Source: a virus. Taken from it: 64,000 nt of DNA. The notes under the pieces are model-generated. The model saw nothing but the letters and a program-made list of their open reading frames with translations. It was not told the origin of the DNA and made no database searches. The stretch covers positions 27,046-91,045 of the IMG/VR virus record IMGVR_UViG_3300042924_006768. The stretch is one strand, 5' to 3'. The position numbers were made by a program, and so were the translations under genes. Within the stretch, counting starts at the first letter, position 1; every line of letters begins with the position of its first letter. Shown here piece after piece: positions 1 through 7,298 of the stretch.

Positions 1-14
1 ATAAAGGAATAAAA

Positions 15-275
15 ATGATTTCTAAATTAAACAACAAAATTATATTTCAGGGTAACGAAGAAATTAAATTATTTACCTTTAAGGATGAGGATGATGCCGA
101 CCGATTTATTGATTCGATGGAAAATAAAATGAGGTCTGAAAAAAGGGGTGATTGTATTTTTGTAAAAGATTTTTCTTTTCCACAAAAAAAATATCTTTAT
201 AATCTTTTAGTTGAGTATGGGTTTCCTAAATCTTATCTTCAGCGTTATTCAACAACTCATCCCTCAAAAAAATAA
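15..275 (+). CDS. Hypothetical protein, 86 aa
   Basis: I do not recognise this small, charged protein. It starts at an ATG preceded by AAGGAATAAAA, which could act as a weak ribosome site or the A-rich leader usual in Bacteroidota. It is one of the few plus-strand genes, and its last 50 bases overlap the end of the convergent gene to its right. Both reading frames look protein-like, so the overlap seems genuine rather than one being a shadow. The context (other small phage genes) gives no function. Confidence 0.5.
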   Translation: MISKLNNKIIFQGNEEIKLFTFKDEDDADRFIDSMENKMRSEKRGDCIFVKDFSFPQKKYLYNLLVEYGFPKSYLQRYSTTHPSKK

Positions 276-474
276 ACTCTATACCTGAAATGTCAATTTT
301 GAATTGATTTGTGTCTGAAAAGTTTTCTACTTGAGTTTTACTATAGTTAAAGTCATTTTCATTTAGAGAAAAGACTACAACGGATCTACTATCAGGAAAT
401 ACTTTACTAACTTCATCTGAAACATATGCAAGTTTCTCAATTAACCCATTAACACCTTTTTTATCCGTTGCCAT
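226..474 (-). CDS. Hypothetical protein, 82 aa
   Basis: A small soluble protein of unknown function with no recognised motif. The ATG start lies 34 bases inside the end of the upstream coiled-coil gene, an overlap typical of translationally coupled phage genes. Its 3' end overlaps the convergent plus-strand gene. It is the last gene of a leftward operon of small genes. Confidence 0.55.
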   Translation of the reverse strand: MATDKKGVNGLIEKLAYVSDEVSKVFPDSRSVVVFSLNENDFNYSKTQVENFSDTNQFKIDISGIEFIFLRDELLNNAEDKI

Positions 475-632
475 AATGTAATTTTTTTTGGTTTAAGAGG
501 TATAATCTCTTCTTTTTTCATATTTTTTATCTTGTTGATAAAGTTTTCTTTTTCTTTATCAAGTTCTAGTTGGTCTCGCTTAATCTCCTTTTCCAACCAT
601 TTCAGTTTTTGATCCGAGTTGTTCTTCATCAT
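441..632 (-). CDS. Small coiled-coil protein, 63 aa
   Basis: Residues 8-40 are almost entirely charged with leucine or isoleucine spacing (KLKWLEKEIKRDQLELDKEK), predicting a coiled coil, followed by a short amphipathic basic tail (LWQRIKKVL). It overlaps both neighbours by 34 to 53 bases. Two adjacent ATG codons are possible starts. The function is unknown; it could be a small scaffolding or membrane-peripheral protein. The long overlap with the upstream gene lowers certainty about the start. Confidence 0.5.
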   Translation of the reverse strand: MMKNNSDQKLKWLEKEIKRDQLELDKEKENFINKIKNMKKEEIIPLKPKKITLWQRIKKVLMG

Positions 633-1026
633 CTTCTAATTCTACTTTTTTTGATGTTGGTTCACTTATATTGAAAAATAATCCCTTTAACTTTTCCAAA
701 TTTTGTTTTTCGAATATTTTTTTCAATTCATCTACTTTAGTTTCGAACAATTTATCCTTTTCTTCTCTTTCGATGTTGTACTTAATAATATTTCTAAGAT
801 TACTATGAGTTTTTTGAATATCACTTTCAGAGATTTCAGTGACTATTGAAAATAATCTTTCATTCTCAATTTGGGAAGTTTGTTCGATAATCTTATCTTC
901 TTCAACAAACTTCTTGGGTATTTTCCAAGTGTTCGGAAAACTTATGTCGAAAGATAAATAGTTTTTTAACTTTCTTATTGATTGTAGATATGGTAATAAT
1001 GATGAAAATTCTTGATATAAACTCAT
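580..1026 (-). CDS. Hypothetical protein, 148 aa
   Basis: A mostly helical, charged protein with no recognised domain. The ATG overlaps the stop of the upstream membrane protein in an ATGA arrangement, so the two are probably translationally coupled. It sits in a run of small genes downstream of probable virion genes. The acidic C-terminus (VELEDDEEQ) is followed by a Gly/Lys end. No function is claimed. Confidence 0.65.
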   Translation of the reverse strand: MSLYQEFSSLLPYLQSIRKLKNYLSFDISFPNTWKIPKKFVEEDKIIEQTSQIENERLFSIVTEISESDIQKTHSNLRNIIKYNIEREEKDKLFETKVDELKKIFEKQNLEKLKGLFFNISEPTSKKVELEDDEEQLGSKTEMVGKGD

Positions 1027-1211
1027 AAAGTTATTAAATAAGTAATGACATATGCTAATGAAACTCCAAAAAATATAAGTTCCCTATTTCCCAAAATCAA
1101 TTTACTTGGTGGATTTGATAATAGGGCACTTATAAATTTATAAGATACTCTGAGTACGAAAAGTATTGAAAATACATTGAGGTATAAAAAAATAGTATCA
1201 ATATTATACAT
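1023..1211 (-). CDS. Small membrane protein, 62 aa
   Basis: Two hydrophobic segments (about residues 6-30 and 45-62) joined by a short polar loop (SNPPSKLILGNREL) predict a two-helix membrane hairpin. The size and topology would fit a small holin, antiholin or superinfection protein, but nothing specific identifies it and the amidase-like gene is 4 kb away. It overlaps the H1-like gene by 8 bases and couples to the next gene through ATGA. Confidence 0.6.
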   Translation of the reverse strand: MYNIDTIFLYLNVFSILFVLRVSYKFISALLSNPPSKLILGNRELIFFGVSLAYVITYLITL

Positions 1212-1386
1212 TTTCCTCTTTTTTTCTTTCTTCTAATATTTCTGTTCTCAATTTTTGTAACAAATTTTTTAAATCTTGTGCTAATTTTCTTGCTCTTGTA
1301 CCAGCACTATTATTGCCTTTGAAAAATTTGTTAGTGTCAACTGATAATTCTTCAGTCAGTGTTTTGATTTTTTCTATGGTCTCCAT
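1204..1386 (-). CDS. Histone H1-like (Hc1 family) DNA-binding protein
   Basis: This 60-residue helical protein carries NNSAGTRARK at about residues 25-34, then a Lys/Leu helix. This matches my memory of the short Hc1/histone-H1-like proteins of Bacteroidota, which have an N-K-A-A-G-T-R-A-R-K core. Those proteins are small nucleoid-associated DNA binders. In a phage it could help compact or organise DNA, or interfere with host chromatin; that role is inferred. It starts at an ATG after a short AT-rich leader and overlaps the next membrane protein by 8 bases. Confidence 0.7.
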   Translation of the reverse strand: METIEKIKTLTEELSVDTNKFFKGNNSAGTRARKLAQDLKNLLQKLRTEILEERKKEENV

Positions 1387-1453
1387 TTTATATAAATTTT
1401 ATTACTACTAAATTAAATATTATTGGTCTGATGTAAATAAAAAACCAATTTTT

Positions 1454-1921
1454 TTATAAATTTAAACTTTTATCAAGTATTTTATAAAGTACATTTATCA
1501 TATCTAAATCAGACTTTGTAAATGGTTTTCTAACATCGAATAAAGAGTCAAAAAAATCATTAACTGAGTTTTTAATCTTGTCCTCTTTTTGGTAATAAAA
1601 AATATCTTCGAAAAAGGTTTCAAAATAAACAAAATGTTCACCTTCAGATTTGAAGTGTAGCCCCTCTTTTTTGAAGTTTTCAATAGTTTTATTCCAACAC
1701 CAAGAAAAATGTTTTTTGTTATCTTCTTTTGTTAAAATAATTTTAGTTTCGAATGAATCTGTTGTTTCACCTAAATAAGTTTCTCTAATTAAATCATATA
1801 AAGATTGACTAAAATCAGAAAACAACTCCATTTTTTCGGTTATAATGTTGTTCATTTTCAACCATATTTCAACTTCGTCTGGTGGAACAGGCTTGGATAA
1901 GTAATTAAAAAAATTCTCCAT
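1454..1921 (-). CDS. Hypothetical protein, 155 aa
   Basis: An acidic, Phe-rich protein of unknown function with no recognised domain. Its start codon is remarkable: the ATG and the next two codons form the 3' arm of a 15-bp hairpin followed by seven T residues, which looks like the terminator of the upstream structural gene. Translation would therefore need read-through transcription and opening of the hairpin. No other good start lies nearby; the next ATG is around residue 23. Confidence 0.65.
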   Translation of the reverse strand: MENFFNYLSKPVPPDEVEIWLKMNNIITEKMELFSDFSQSLYDLIRETYLGETTDSFETKIILTKEDNKKHFSWCWNKTIENFKKEGLHFKSEGEHFVYFETFFEDIFYYQKEDKIKNSVNDFFDSLFDVRKPFTKSDLDMINVLYKILDKSLNL

Positions 1922-1945
1922 AAGAAATGTTTCTTACGGAGAATA
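1911..1945 (-). terminator. Intrinsic terminator overlapping a start codon
   Basis: The arms at 1913-1927 and 1930-1944 pair over 15 positions with a 2-base loop and one G-U wobble (on the minus-strand RNA). The minus strand then reads seven T residues. It lies 25 bases after the stop of the 563-residue protein gene. The 3' arm contains the ATG of the next gene at 1919-1921. Confidence 0.75.
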
Positions 1946-1968
1946 TAATATAGGTATATAAAATGTAA

Positions 1969-3660
1969 TTACTGAGTTTTTTTGTTGTAACTTAATAATT
2001 GTTTCATTCTTTCGAATTCTTCATTAAGTACTTTAGTATTTTTTTCATCAATACTTTCAAGTTTTATACTGATACCTTTTCCATCTTGGTCACCTGATTT
2101 TTCATTGAAAACTGGTTGAGGTACTCTTTTGTATGATTGGTCTTTCAATTTTTTTAGTGTATTTTTCTTTCTCATTTTGTTGAACCTATCGTTAGTTTTA
2201 GATTCTAAAGCATTTCCACCTGGTGCATTACCTGTCATTGAGTCACCTTTGAACAATTTTTCCATCCATTCTTCATTATAATCGATAGCATCAGGAACTG
2301 GAAAATTTTGTCCTGCAATTTCATAGTTAAAATCTTCCAATTCATCTGTCATTTTAAATGCTTTCTTGTCCATTTTAGCTAATTCACCATTACCCTGAGG
2401 GAACATTTTAGGATTCATATCGAATTTACCCTTGGAACCATCTTTCAAATAATCTTTCATTTTTTTAGATACTGATTTTAAATAATCATCATTTTCTTTA
2501 CCTGAACCTTTGTGTGCCTTCTCATATGTTGTTAGACCCCTAGGTTTGCCTATTGTCTTTAAACCTTTCACTTTTTGTTCATTAACTAAGTTTTCGATTA
2601 AATCAATAACTTCGTTTTCTGTTAATTTTATGATGTCACCTTCACTATCTTGGATGTGGTAAATAATTGACTCTTTAACAGGATATGTTTTACCATCAAC
2701 TTCGAAAGTTTTTTTACCTTCCTCAACCGCCGCTTTACCTTTTCCCTTCCAACCTTGTTTAGCTCTTTTAGCAAAATATAATTCACTCATTTTTTCTCTA
2801 TTTTTTTGAGGAACTTTTTTACCATCCACTTGGAATTTTTCGTTTTGTTTTTTTAATTTCTTAATCGCTGAATCAATTTCTTCAATACTCATATCAGAAT
2901 ATTCACCACTCTTTTCAACTTCTACATCACCTTTCCACTTTTCACTCATCTCACCTTTACTTTTTCTAAGTAGTTTGAAATCTTCGGCATCGATTTTACC
3001 GTTTTTATTCTTATCCAACTTTTTTTGTTTTCCATAAAGTTTTTCATTTATTTCTTCTTCCAACATTTCCATATGTGCTTTACATCTTTCAGGATTTTTT
3101 TTACCACCTTTACAATAGTCGAAAAGTATATCTTCATCTGAAATGTTATCCTCAGTGTCTTCAAAACTATCTAAATCCATTTCTTCTTCAACATAGTCAA
3201 ATTGATTATCAGGATTCAAGTCGTATGTTTTTTCATCCATTTGTTTGTAACCACATTCCATACACTCACCTTCAGTAAGTCCACCACCACATTGTTCACA
3301 TTGTTCACCTTCCGTTATTGGTTCAATGTCATCCTCAATGAATGGGTCTAAGTCATCATCATCACCATATAATTCATCTTCCAAATCAATATCTCTTGTA
3401 TCCATTTGATATTTAAATTCATCAGGTGTTAGTGAGTCCATTTCCAAATCTTTCATAAATTCATATGGTCTTACTTTTCTACTAAATTCATACTTATCAT
3501 AATCATGTCCATCTCTTTCCATTTCAATTTCAGGACTATCAAATCCTTCCTCCATTTCCATTTCTTTAATTTTATCCATCAACTTATTAGCTTTAGTTTC
3601 CAATGTTTCGTTGATTGATTTTTTGATTAAAGATTCTAAATATTTTTGTGTATTCTTCAT
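1969..3660 (-). CDS. Acidic virion/prohead-type protein with zinc-ribbon and EF-hand motifs
   Basis: A 563-residue, strongly acidic, low-complexity protein. Residues 121-136 hold a CxxC-x9-CxxC zinc-ribbon-like motif (CEQCGGG then CMECGY). Residues 216-227 (DKNKNGKIDAED) fit an EF-hand calcium loop. The C-terminus contains EEFERMKQLLSYNKKTQ, a tail style I associate with large marine phage proteins. Such mosaics are often annotated as structural or prohead proteins, which is my best guess. It has its own upstream TATTTATA-like element and ends at a strong terminator. Confidence 0.6.
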   Translation of the reverse strand: MKNTQKYLESLIKKSINETLETKANKLMDKIKEMEMEEGFDSPEIEMERDGHDYDKYEFSRKVRPYEFMKDLEMDSLTPDEFKYQMDTRDIDLEDELYGDDDDLDPFIEDDIEPITEGEQCEQCGGGLTEGECMECGYKQMDEKTYDLNPDNQFDYVEEEMDLDSFEDTEDNISDEDILFDYCKGGKKNPERCKAHMEMLEEEINEKLYGKQKKLDKNKNGKIDAEDFKLLRKSKGEMSEKWKGDVEVEKSGEYSDMSIEEIDSAIKKLKKQNEKFQVDGKKVPQKNREKMSELYFAKRAKQGWKGKGKAAVEEGKKTFEVDGKTYPVKESIIYHIQDSEGDIIKLTENEVIDLIENLVNEQKVKGLKTIGKPRGLTTYEKAHKGSGKENDDYLKSVSKKMKDYLKDGSKGKFDMNPKMFPQGNGELAKMDKKAFKMTDELEDFNYEIAGQNFPVPDAIDYNEEWMEKLFKGDSMTGNAPGGNALESKTNDRFNKMRKKNTLKKLKDQSYKRVPQPVFNEKSGDQDGKGISIKLESIDEKNTKVLNEEFERMKQLLSYNKKTQ

Positions 3661-3671
3661 TTTTGGTTTTT

Positions 3672-3685
3672 TAATATAAATATTA
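3672..3685 (-). promoter_or_regulatory. TATTTATA-like element
   Basis: On the coding strand the gap before the 563-residue protein gene reads AATATTTATATTAAAA, ending shortly before the ATG. It is a variant of the recurrent motif in front of virion genes and may be a late promoter or an A/U leader. Confidence 0.35.
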
Positions 3686-4444
3686 TATGTTAGTCTTATG
3701 ATAATCTTGAATCAAAAGTTTTCTCACAAAATCACTACTTAGACTATATTTTTCACTCAACTTATTAATAATTTTATTTATTTTGGATTCATTTGTAAGA
3801 TTAAGGGCATTAATATCTCCCTGATTACAATAAGGGAATGTTTTACACTTTTTCTTTACTTGGACGAATTTTCCACCAGGAAACAATGTTTTACTTTTAC
3901 CTCTCCAATCTTTTTTACTTGTTGATTTAGCCCAAGCTGCAGGTGTAACATAAGAACCAGCAGAAGATGCCCCAGTTGCTTCTTTTGTTTCAATTTTATG
4001 TATTTCTTGTTTTTTTATTTTTTTTGGAGCTTCATCAGAAAACATACTTAACTTAGGGGCTTTGAACTCACTTTCGTTTTGTTGTTTCTTTTTTTTACCC
4101 TGACAATGAGCTTTTTGACTAAACCCTTTTGGATTCGAACAATTAATCGAGTCTTTATATTTTTGACTCCATTTTTCTTTCATTTCACCACTCATAGCTG
4201 GAACAAATACCCCAGCACCACCAGTTCCTGTAGCTTCCTTGGTTTCAGTTTTATTAGTCTTACCTACCGAAAATATTTTACCTATTGGTAACTTCATTTT
4301 TTTTGTCTCGGTTTCATCTTCTTCGGATATTGAACTCATATATTCTGAATTTGATATAGAACCTGTTATCCCCAAATTAGGGTTGTTTAAAATTTTACTT
4401 GAGATTTTATCTTTCAAGGACTTAGTTAGATTTTCAGCATTCAT
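3683..4444 (-). CDS. Probable virion-associated protein with duplicated ETKEATG segments
   Basis: A 253-residue basic protein of low complexity. The segment ETKEATG followed by Gly/Ala/Ser and V-x-P occurs twice (about residues 68-82 and 152-167), indicating an internal duplication. A Cys/His-containing stretch (CSNPKGFSQKAHCQGKKKK, about residues 101-119) recalls motifs in T4-like marine phage structural proteins. The C-terminal 40 residues are helical. It is sandwiched between the acidic 563-residue protein and another conserved protein, suggesting a head or core role. No catalytic motif is visible. Confidence 0.55.
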   Translation of the reverse strand: MNAENLTKSLKDKISSKILNNPNLGITGSISNSEYMSSISEEDETETKKMKLPIGKIFSVGKTNKTETKEATGTGGAGVFVPAMSGEMKEKWSQKYKDSINCSNPKGFSQKAHCQGKKKKQQNESEFKAPKLSMFSDEAPKKIKKQEIHKIETKEATGASSAGSYVTPAAWAKSTSKKDWRGKSKTLFPGGKFVQVKKKCKTFPYCNQGDINALNLTNESKINKIINKLSEKYSLSSDFVRKLLIQDYHKTNI

Positions 4445-4446
4445 AA

Positions 4447-5118
4447 TTATAATCCGATTGGTCTTGTTGATGGTTTGAATGTTTCGTATTCTTGTTTTTC
4501 TGTTGGTCTTTCATTTGAAACTTTAGTTTTGATTCTATTACCTATAATGTCCGCCCACTTTGATTCAAATTTTGTAAAATATCTCTCCAACTTTTTTTGA
4601 GTCTCTAACAGTTCTGCATCCAATTTTATCATAGTTTCTATTTCAAAATATACACCATCATTAAGGTTGAAAATGAATGTTAGGTTTTCTTTTCTTAACA
4701 ACCCTGACCAAATAACATTTTTTTCATATATGTGTAGTGGATTGAAATCTACCATATTTGACACCTCTTCAACAAATTCATCCATTGTTTCTTGGAAAGC
4801 TAACTTTTCATCTTCAGTTAATACTAACTCTTTTTTGTTTTTACCATGTAAAACTATAATACCGCCAGAAACTCTATATTCTGCAACTTCTTCGTCCCTT
4901 TTTTCTTTTTGTTCATCATCGGTTATATCCTTTTCAATAGATTTACCAACATCAATTTTTTTTGTAACATTTGATGATGTTAAATCAGTAACGGAGTCTT
5001 CTAATATCATTCCGTATCTTTTTTTAATCTCGAATGTTTCATTAATACTATTATTTGAAGACAACAAACTTCTTGAAGCCTTTAATAATTTTTTTATTTC
5101 ATCATGTGAATTATTCAT
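4447..5118 (-). CDS. Hypothetical phage protein, 223 aa
   Basis: I place the start at the ATG of MNNSHDE because it overlaps the end of the amidase-like gene by 8 bases, whereas longer versions run deep into that gene. The first 100 residues are charged and probably disordered; residues 90-200 (SGGIIVLHGKN, NMVDFNPLHIYEKNVIWSG) look folded, alternating strand and helix. A long C-terminal helix follows. No family is recognised. It lies between probable virion genes and the lysis-like genes. Confidence 0.6.
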   Translation of the reverse strand: MNNSHDEIKKLLKASRSLLSSNNSINETFEIKKRYGMILEDSVTDLTSSNVTKKIDVGKSIEKDITDDEQKEKRDEEVAEYRVSGGIIVLHGKNKKELVLTEDEKLAFQETMDEFVEEVSNMVDFNPLHIYEKNVIWSGLLRKENLTFIFNLNDGVYFEIETMIKLDAELLETQKKLERYFTKFESKWADIIGNRIKTKVSNERPTEKQEYETFKPSTRPIGL

Positions 5119-5707
5119 TTTCAATTTTTTTTCTAAATTTTTCAAAATCAAAGGCCGGACTTAAATCAGTAAATGAAGAATCAAAATTACTTCTTGTTAC
5201 TACCCCTTGAAATTTCTGTATACCATTTATTTTAGTGTTATGTTCTATAATTTCTTTACTCATTCTCATATCTAAGATAATTTTTTTACATAACTTGGTC
5301 AGAGAATCGAGTTGTTCATCTGAATAAGGATCCCAAAAAAAATAATCTCGCCATTTCCTCTCAAACACTTTACCTTTATAAATATCACCAATCCAGTTAA
5401 CATAGTGGTTCTCTAAAGGTTGTTTTTCTAACCAACCTAAGTTTTCCAAACAAATTATTATTGAATTTCGATTGATTTGAGTATCCGAGAAAAACTGACA
5501 ATGTTCTATGTTGTCGAGTAAATTTAAAATTCTACCATCTTTTGTTACTATATAGTTTGGTATTTTTTTATATTTTCCATTATGTCTATAACGCAAAGAA
5601 GTCAAATAATTCTCGACATTTCTACTAGTATGTGTAAGAATTATTTGACTTTTTTTCTTCTGTTTACCAAGAGGTTTAAAGTCCCCATATTTGATTATAT
5701 CAATCAT
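5111..5707 (-). CDS. N-acetylmuramoyl-L-alanine amidase-like protein (possible endolysin)
   Basis: The pattern resembles the Amidase_2/T7-lysozyme fold, which cleaves the peptidoglycan amide bond using zinc: LTHTS (H26), PNYIVTKDGRI (49-60), IICLEN (E88), and TDLSPAFDFEKF (180-191) in place of the usual K-x-D-P-G-P-x-F-x-W. The usual second zinc ligand, the His of GHSD, appears as Arg (TRSN, residue 172), so activity may be altered or use another residue such as H156. It couples to the membrane protein upstream (ATGA), supporting a lysis cassette. It could instead be a virion-associated or non-catalytic cell-wall binder. Confidence 0.6.
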   Translation of the reverse strand: MIDIIKYGDFKPLGKQKKKSQIILTHTSRNVENYLTSLRYRHNGKYKKIPNYIVTKDGRILNLLDNIEHCQFFSDTQINRNSIIICLENLGWLEKQPLENHYVNWIGDIYKGKVFERKWRDYFFWDPYSDEQLDSLTKLCKKIILDMRMSKEIIEHNTKINGIQKFQGVVTRSNFDSSFTDLSPAFDFEKFRKKIENE

Positions 5708-6525
5708 ATTCTATCTATGGATACATTTGGCTTGGTGTATGTCAATTTCGTTGGACGAGTTGGTGTTACTGGTATTTCCTCTTTTATTTCAAGTGGTTCG
5801 AGTCCGAAATCGGAAGGATTGAAATATGGTTGTACTTCTTGTTCAAGTTCTTGACTTTCGACTTTAGAATCTATTGTAGGTAATTCCTCTGTTGTTGTTA
5901 CAACTTTTTCTTCAATTGTTGACTCCGCAACTTCTTTCTTTTTTCTTCCCCTTTTTACCTTTGGCTTTTCTTCTTCCTCTTTTTCAAGAATTGTATCTAA
6001 ATCCATTAGGGAAGTGATTTCCAAATCTCTATCATTCTGAGGGTCGTTGGTAACTGGTTTCCCAGGTTCTTCATATTTTACAAAGAAGTGTAATGAGGTT
6101 AATGATATTACAGGGAGAAGTCCACCACCTAATATTGCCAACCATCTTTTATGTGAAATTATATCTGTTGGTTCTGTCCCGAATAATTCAAAAATTGGTG
6201 AGGTAAGTTCAACCCAAGATATAAACAATTCTCCTGTCGGGTCAATCTCTTTATATGAATAGAATATATTTCCCACCATTTGAACGAATGTAACTAAACC
6301 GAACATAAACCTCACACCACCTTTAATTTTTTGTGTCGCGGCAATTAGTGCGGTTATAGCTCCAATTTCAATTGCTATCGAAAGGTAAATTGCCCAACTA
6401 AATGGATTGGTAATGTCGTACCAAGCAACAACATGTGATATAGATATACCAGCCACCAAAAAGATGGGGACTAAAAACATTGAACGGATGGGATTATTTT
6501 TAATCCAAGTAAATAAGTTATTCAT
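5704..6525 (-). CDS. Four-helix membrane protein with long charged tail (holin candidate)
   Basis: Four hydrophobic segments are visible at about residues 14-36, 43-64, 71-91 and 128-149, followed by 120 disordered residues rich in Glu and Lys with a basic patch KRGRKKK (191-197). Its gene is directly upstream of, and coupled with, the amidase-like gene and downstream of a spanin-like gene. A holin-like role in releasing the amidase is therefore plausible, but the large tail is unlike classical holins. It could equally be a host-takeover membrane protein. Confidence 0.6.
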   Translation of the reverse strand: MNNLFTWIKNNPIRSMFLVPIFLVAGISISHVVAWYDITNPFSWAIYLSIAIEIGAITALIAATQKIKGGVRFMFGLVTFVQMVGNIFYSYKEIDPTGELFISWVELTSPIFELFGTEPTDIISHKRWLAILGGGLLPVISLTSLHFFVKYEEPGKPVTNDPQNDRDLEITSLMDLDTILEKEEEEKPKVKRGRKKKEVAESTIEEKVVTTTEELPTIDSKVESQELEQEVQPYFNPSDFGLEPLEIKEEIPVTPTRPTKLTYTKPNVSIDRI

Positions 6526-6973
6526 TATTGTTTTTCATTTCAATGTACATAATATAACCATCATTATCAATATACCCATAATCAATTATTTCCATATCAA
6601 ATTCTTCGGCAATCCTTGGAAATCTTTCTTCAATTATTTTGTCAATAACTTCTGATTTTTCTAATCCTTTATATTGTTCTTTTTTAAATGCCGCATCCCA
6701 ACAACTTTCAACCCATCCTTCCCAAAATATAATTGAATCTACTTTGTTTTGAATATAAACTTGGTCATCATATCCATCCCAATCATCCAATAACATATCA
6801 TAATCAGGGGTTTCTGTATTATATTCAGGATTGTCTTTAACTTTTTTTAGAAAGTCATCAATCAGTTCCATTCTAGTTAGGTCAGACATAAGACAACCCC
6901 TATATTTGGGGGTGTCTCTGAACTGAAATCTATTTATTTCCTCTAATTGTCTTTCAGTGATTATTATTTTCAT
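6518..6973 (-). CDS. Hypothetical protein, 151 aa
   Basis: A very acidic soluble protein beginning MKIIITERQLEEI, an opening I associate with many small marine phage proteins. No catalytic motif is recognised. Its start overlaps the stop of the spanin-like gene (ATGA), and its end overlaps the next gene by 8 bases, placing it within the putative lysis operon. Function unknown. Confidence 0.65.
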   Translation of the reverse strand: MKIIITERQLEEINRFQFRDTPKYRGCLMSDLTRMELIDDFLKKVKDNPEYNTETPDYDMLLDDWDGYDDQVYIQNKVDSIIFWEGWVESCWDAAFKKEQYKGLEKSEVIDKIIEERFPRIAEEFDMEIIDYGYIDNDGYIMYIEMKNNNE

Positions 6974-7263
6974 TTTTCAAGTTGCTGAAGTTCTTTGTCT
7001 ATTTCAGCTTGTCTATTCACATCAAGGATTTTTCTGTCAGTTGCTTGAATCATTCTTTTTTCGGCTTTCAATCCTTCAATTTTGATTTGTTTTTGTAAAT
7101 CTTCTTTCAAGATTACAATTTCAGTTTCTAAACTATCTATTTGATTTGAAATTCGTTTCTCACTTTGTTTTTTTGCCATATTTCCTGTACAAGTAGAAAT
7201 TAGAACCAAAACTAATGCTATAATTAGTCCGTGTTTACCCAAAAAATCTGTTATTGTTTTCAT
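6970..7263 (-). CDS. Single-pass membrane protein with coiled coil (spanin-like)
   Basis: I choose the ATG of MKTITDF as the start because it directly follows a TATTTATAAA leader; a longer frame would extend into the sigma factor gene. Residues 10-26 (HGLIIALVLVLISTCTG) form one membrane segment or signal anchor, followed by about 70 residues of heptad-like coiled coil (KQSEKRISNQIDSLETEI onward). This N-in anchor plus periplasmic coiled coil is the architecture of inner-membrane spanins (Rz), which complete lysis in Gram-negative hosts. No separate o-spanin was found, so this is a candidate only. Confidence 0.6.
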   Translation of the reverse strand: MKTITDFLGKHGLIIALVLVLISTCTGNMAKKQSEKRISNQIDSLETEIVILKEDLQKQIKIEGLKAEKRMIQATDRKILDVNRQAEIDKELQQLEK

Positions 7264-7273
7264 ACTTTCTTTT

Positions 7274-7285
7274 TTTATAAATATT
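7274..7285 (-). promoter_or_regulatory. TATTTATAAA motif (candidate late promoter or leader)
   Basis: The coding strand reads AATATTTATAAAAAAAG, ending 10 bases before the ATG of the spanin-like gene. It fills the short gap after the sigma factor gene and matches the motif in front of several virion genes. Confidence 0.45.
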
Positions 7286-7298
7286 AATTGTTTATTAA

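Noticed and set aside
4667-5164. 165-residue plus-strand open frame
   Set aside because: It lies wholly antisense to a conserved minus-strand gene, is Ser/Phe-rich as expected of a reverse reading, and has no leader.
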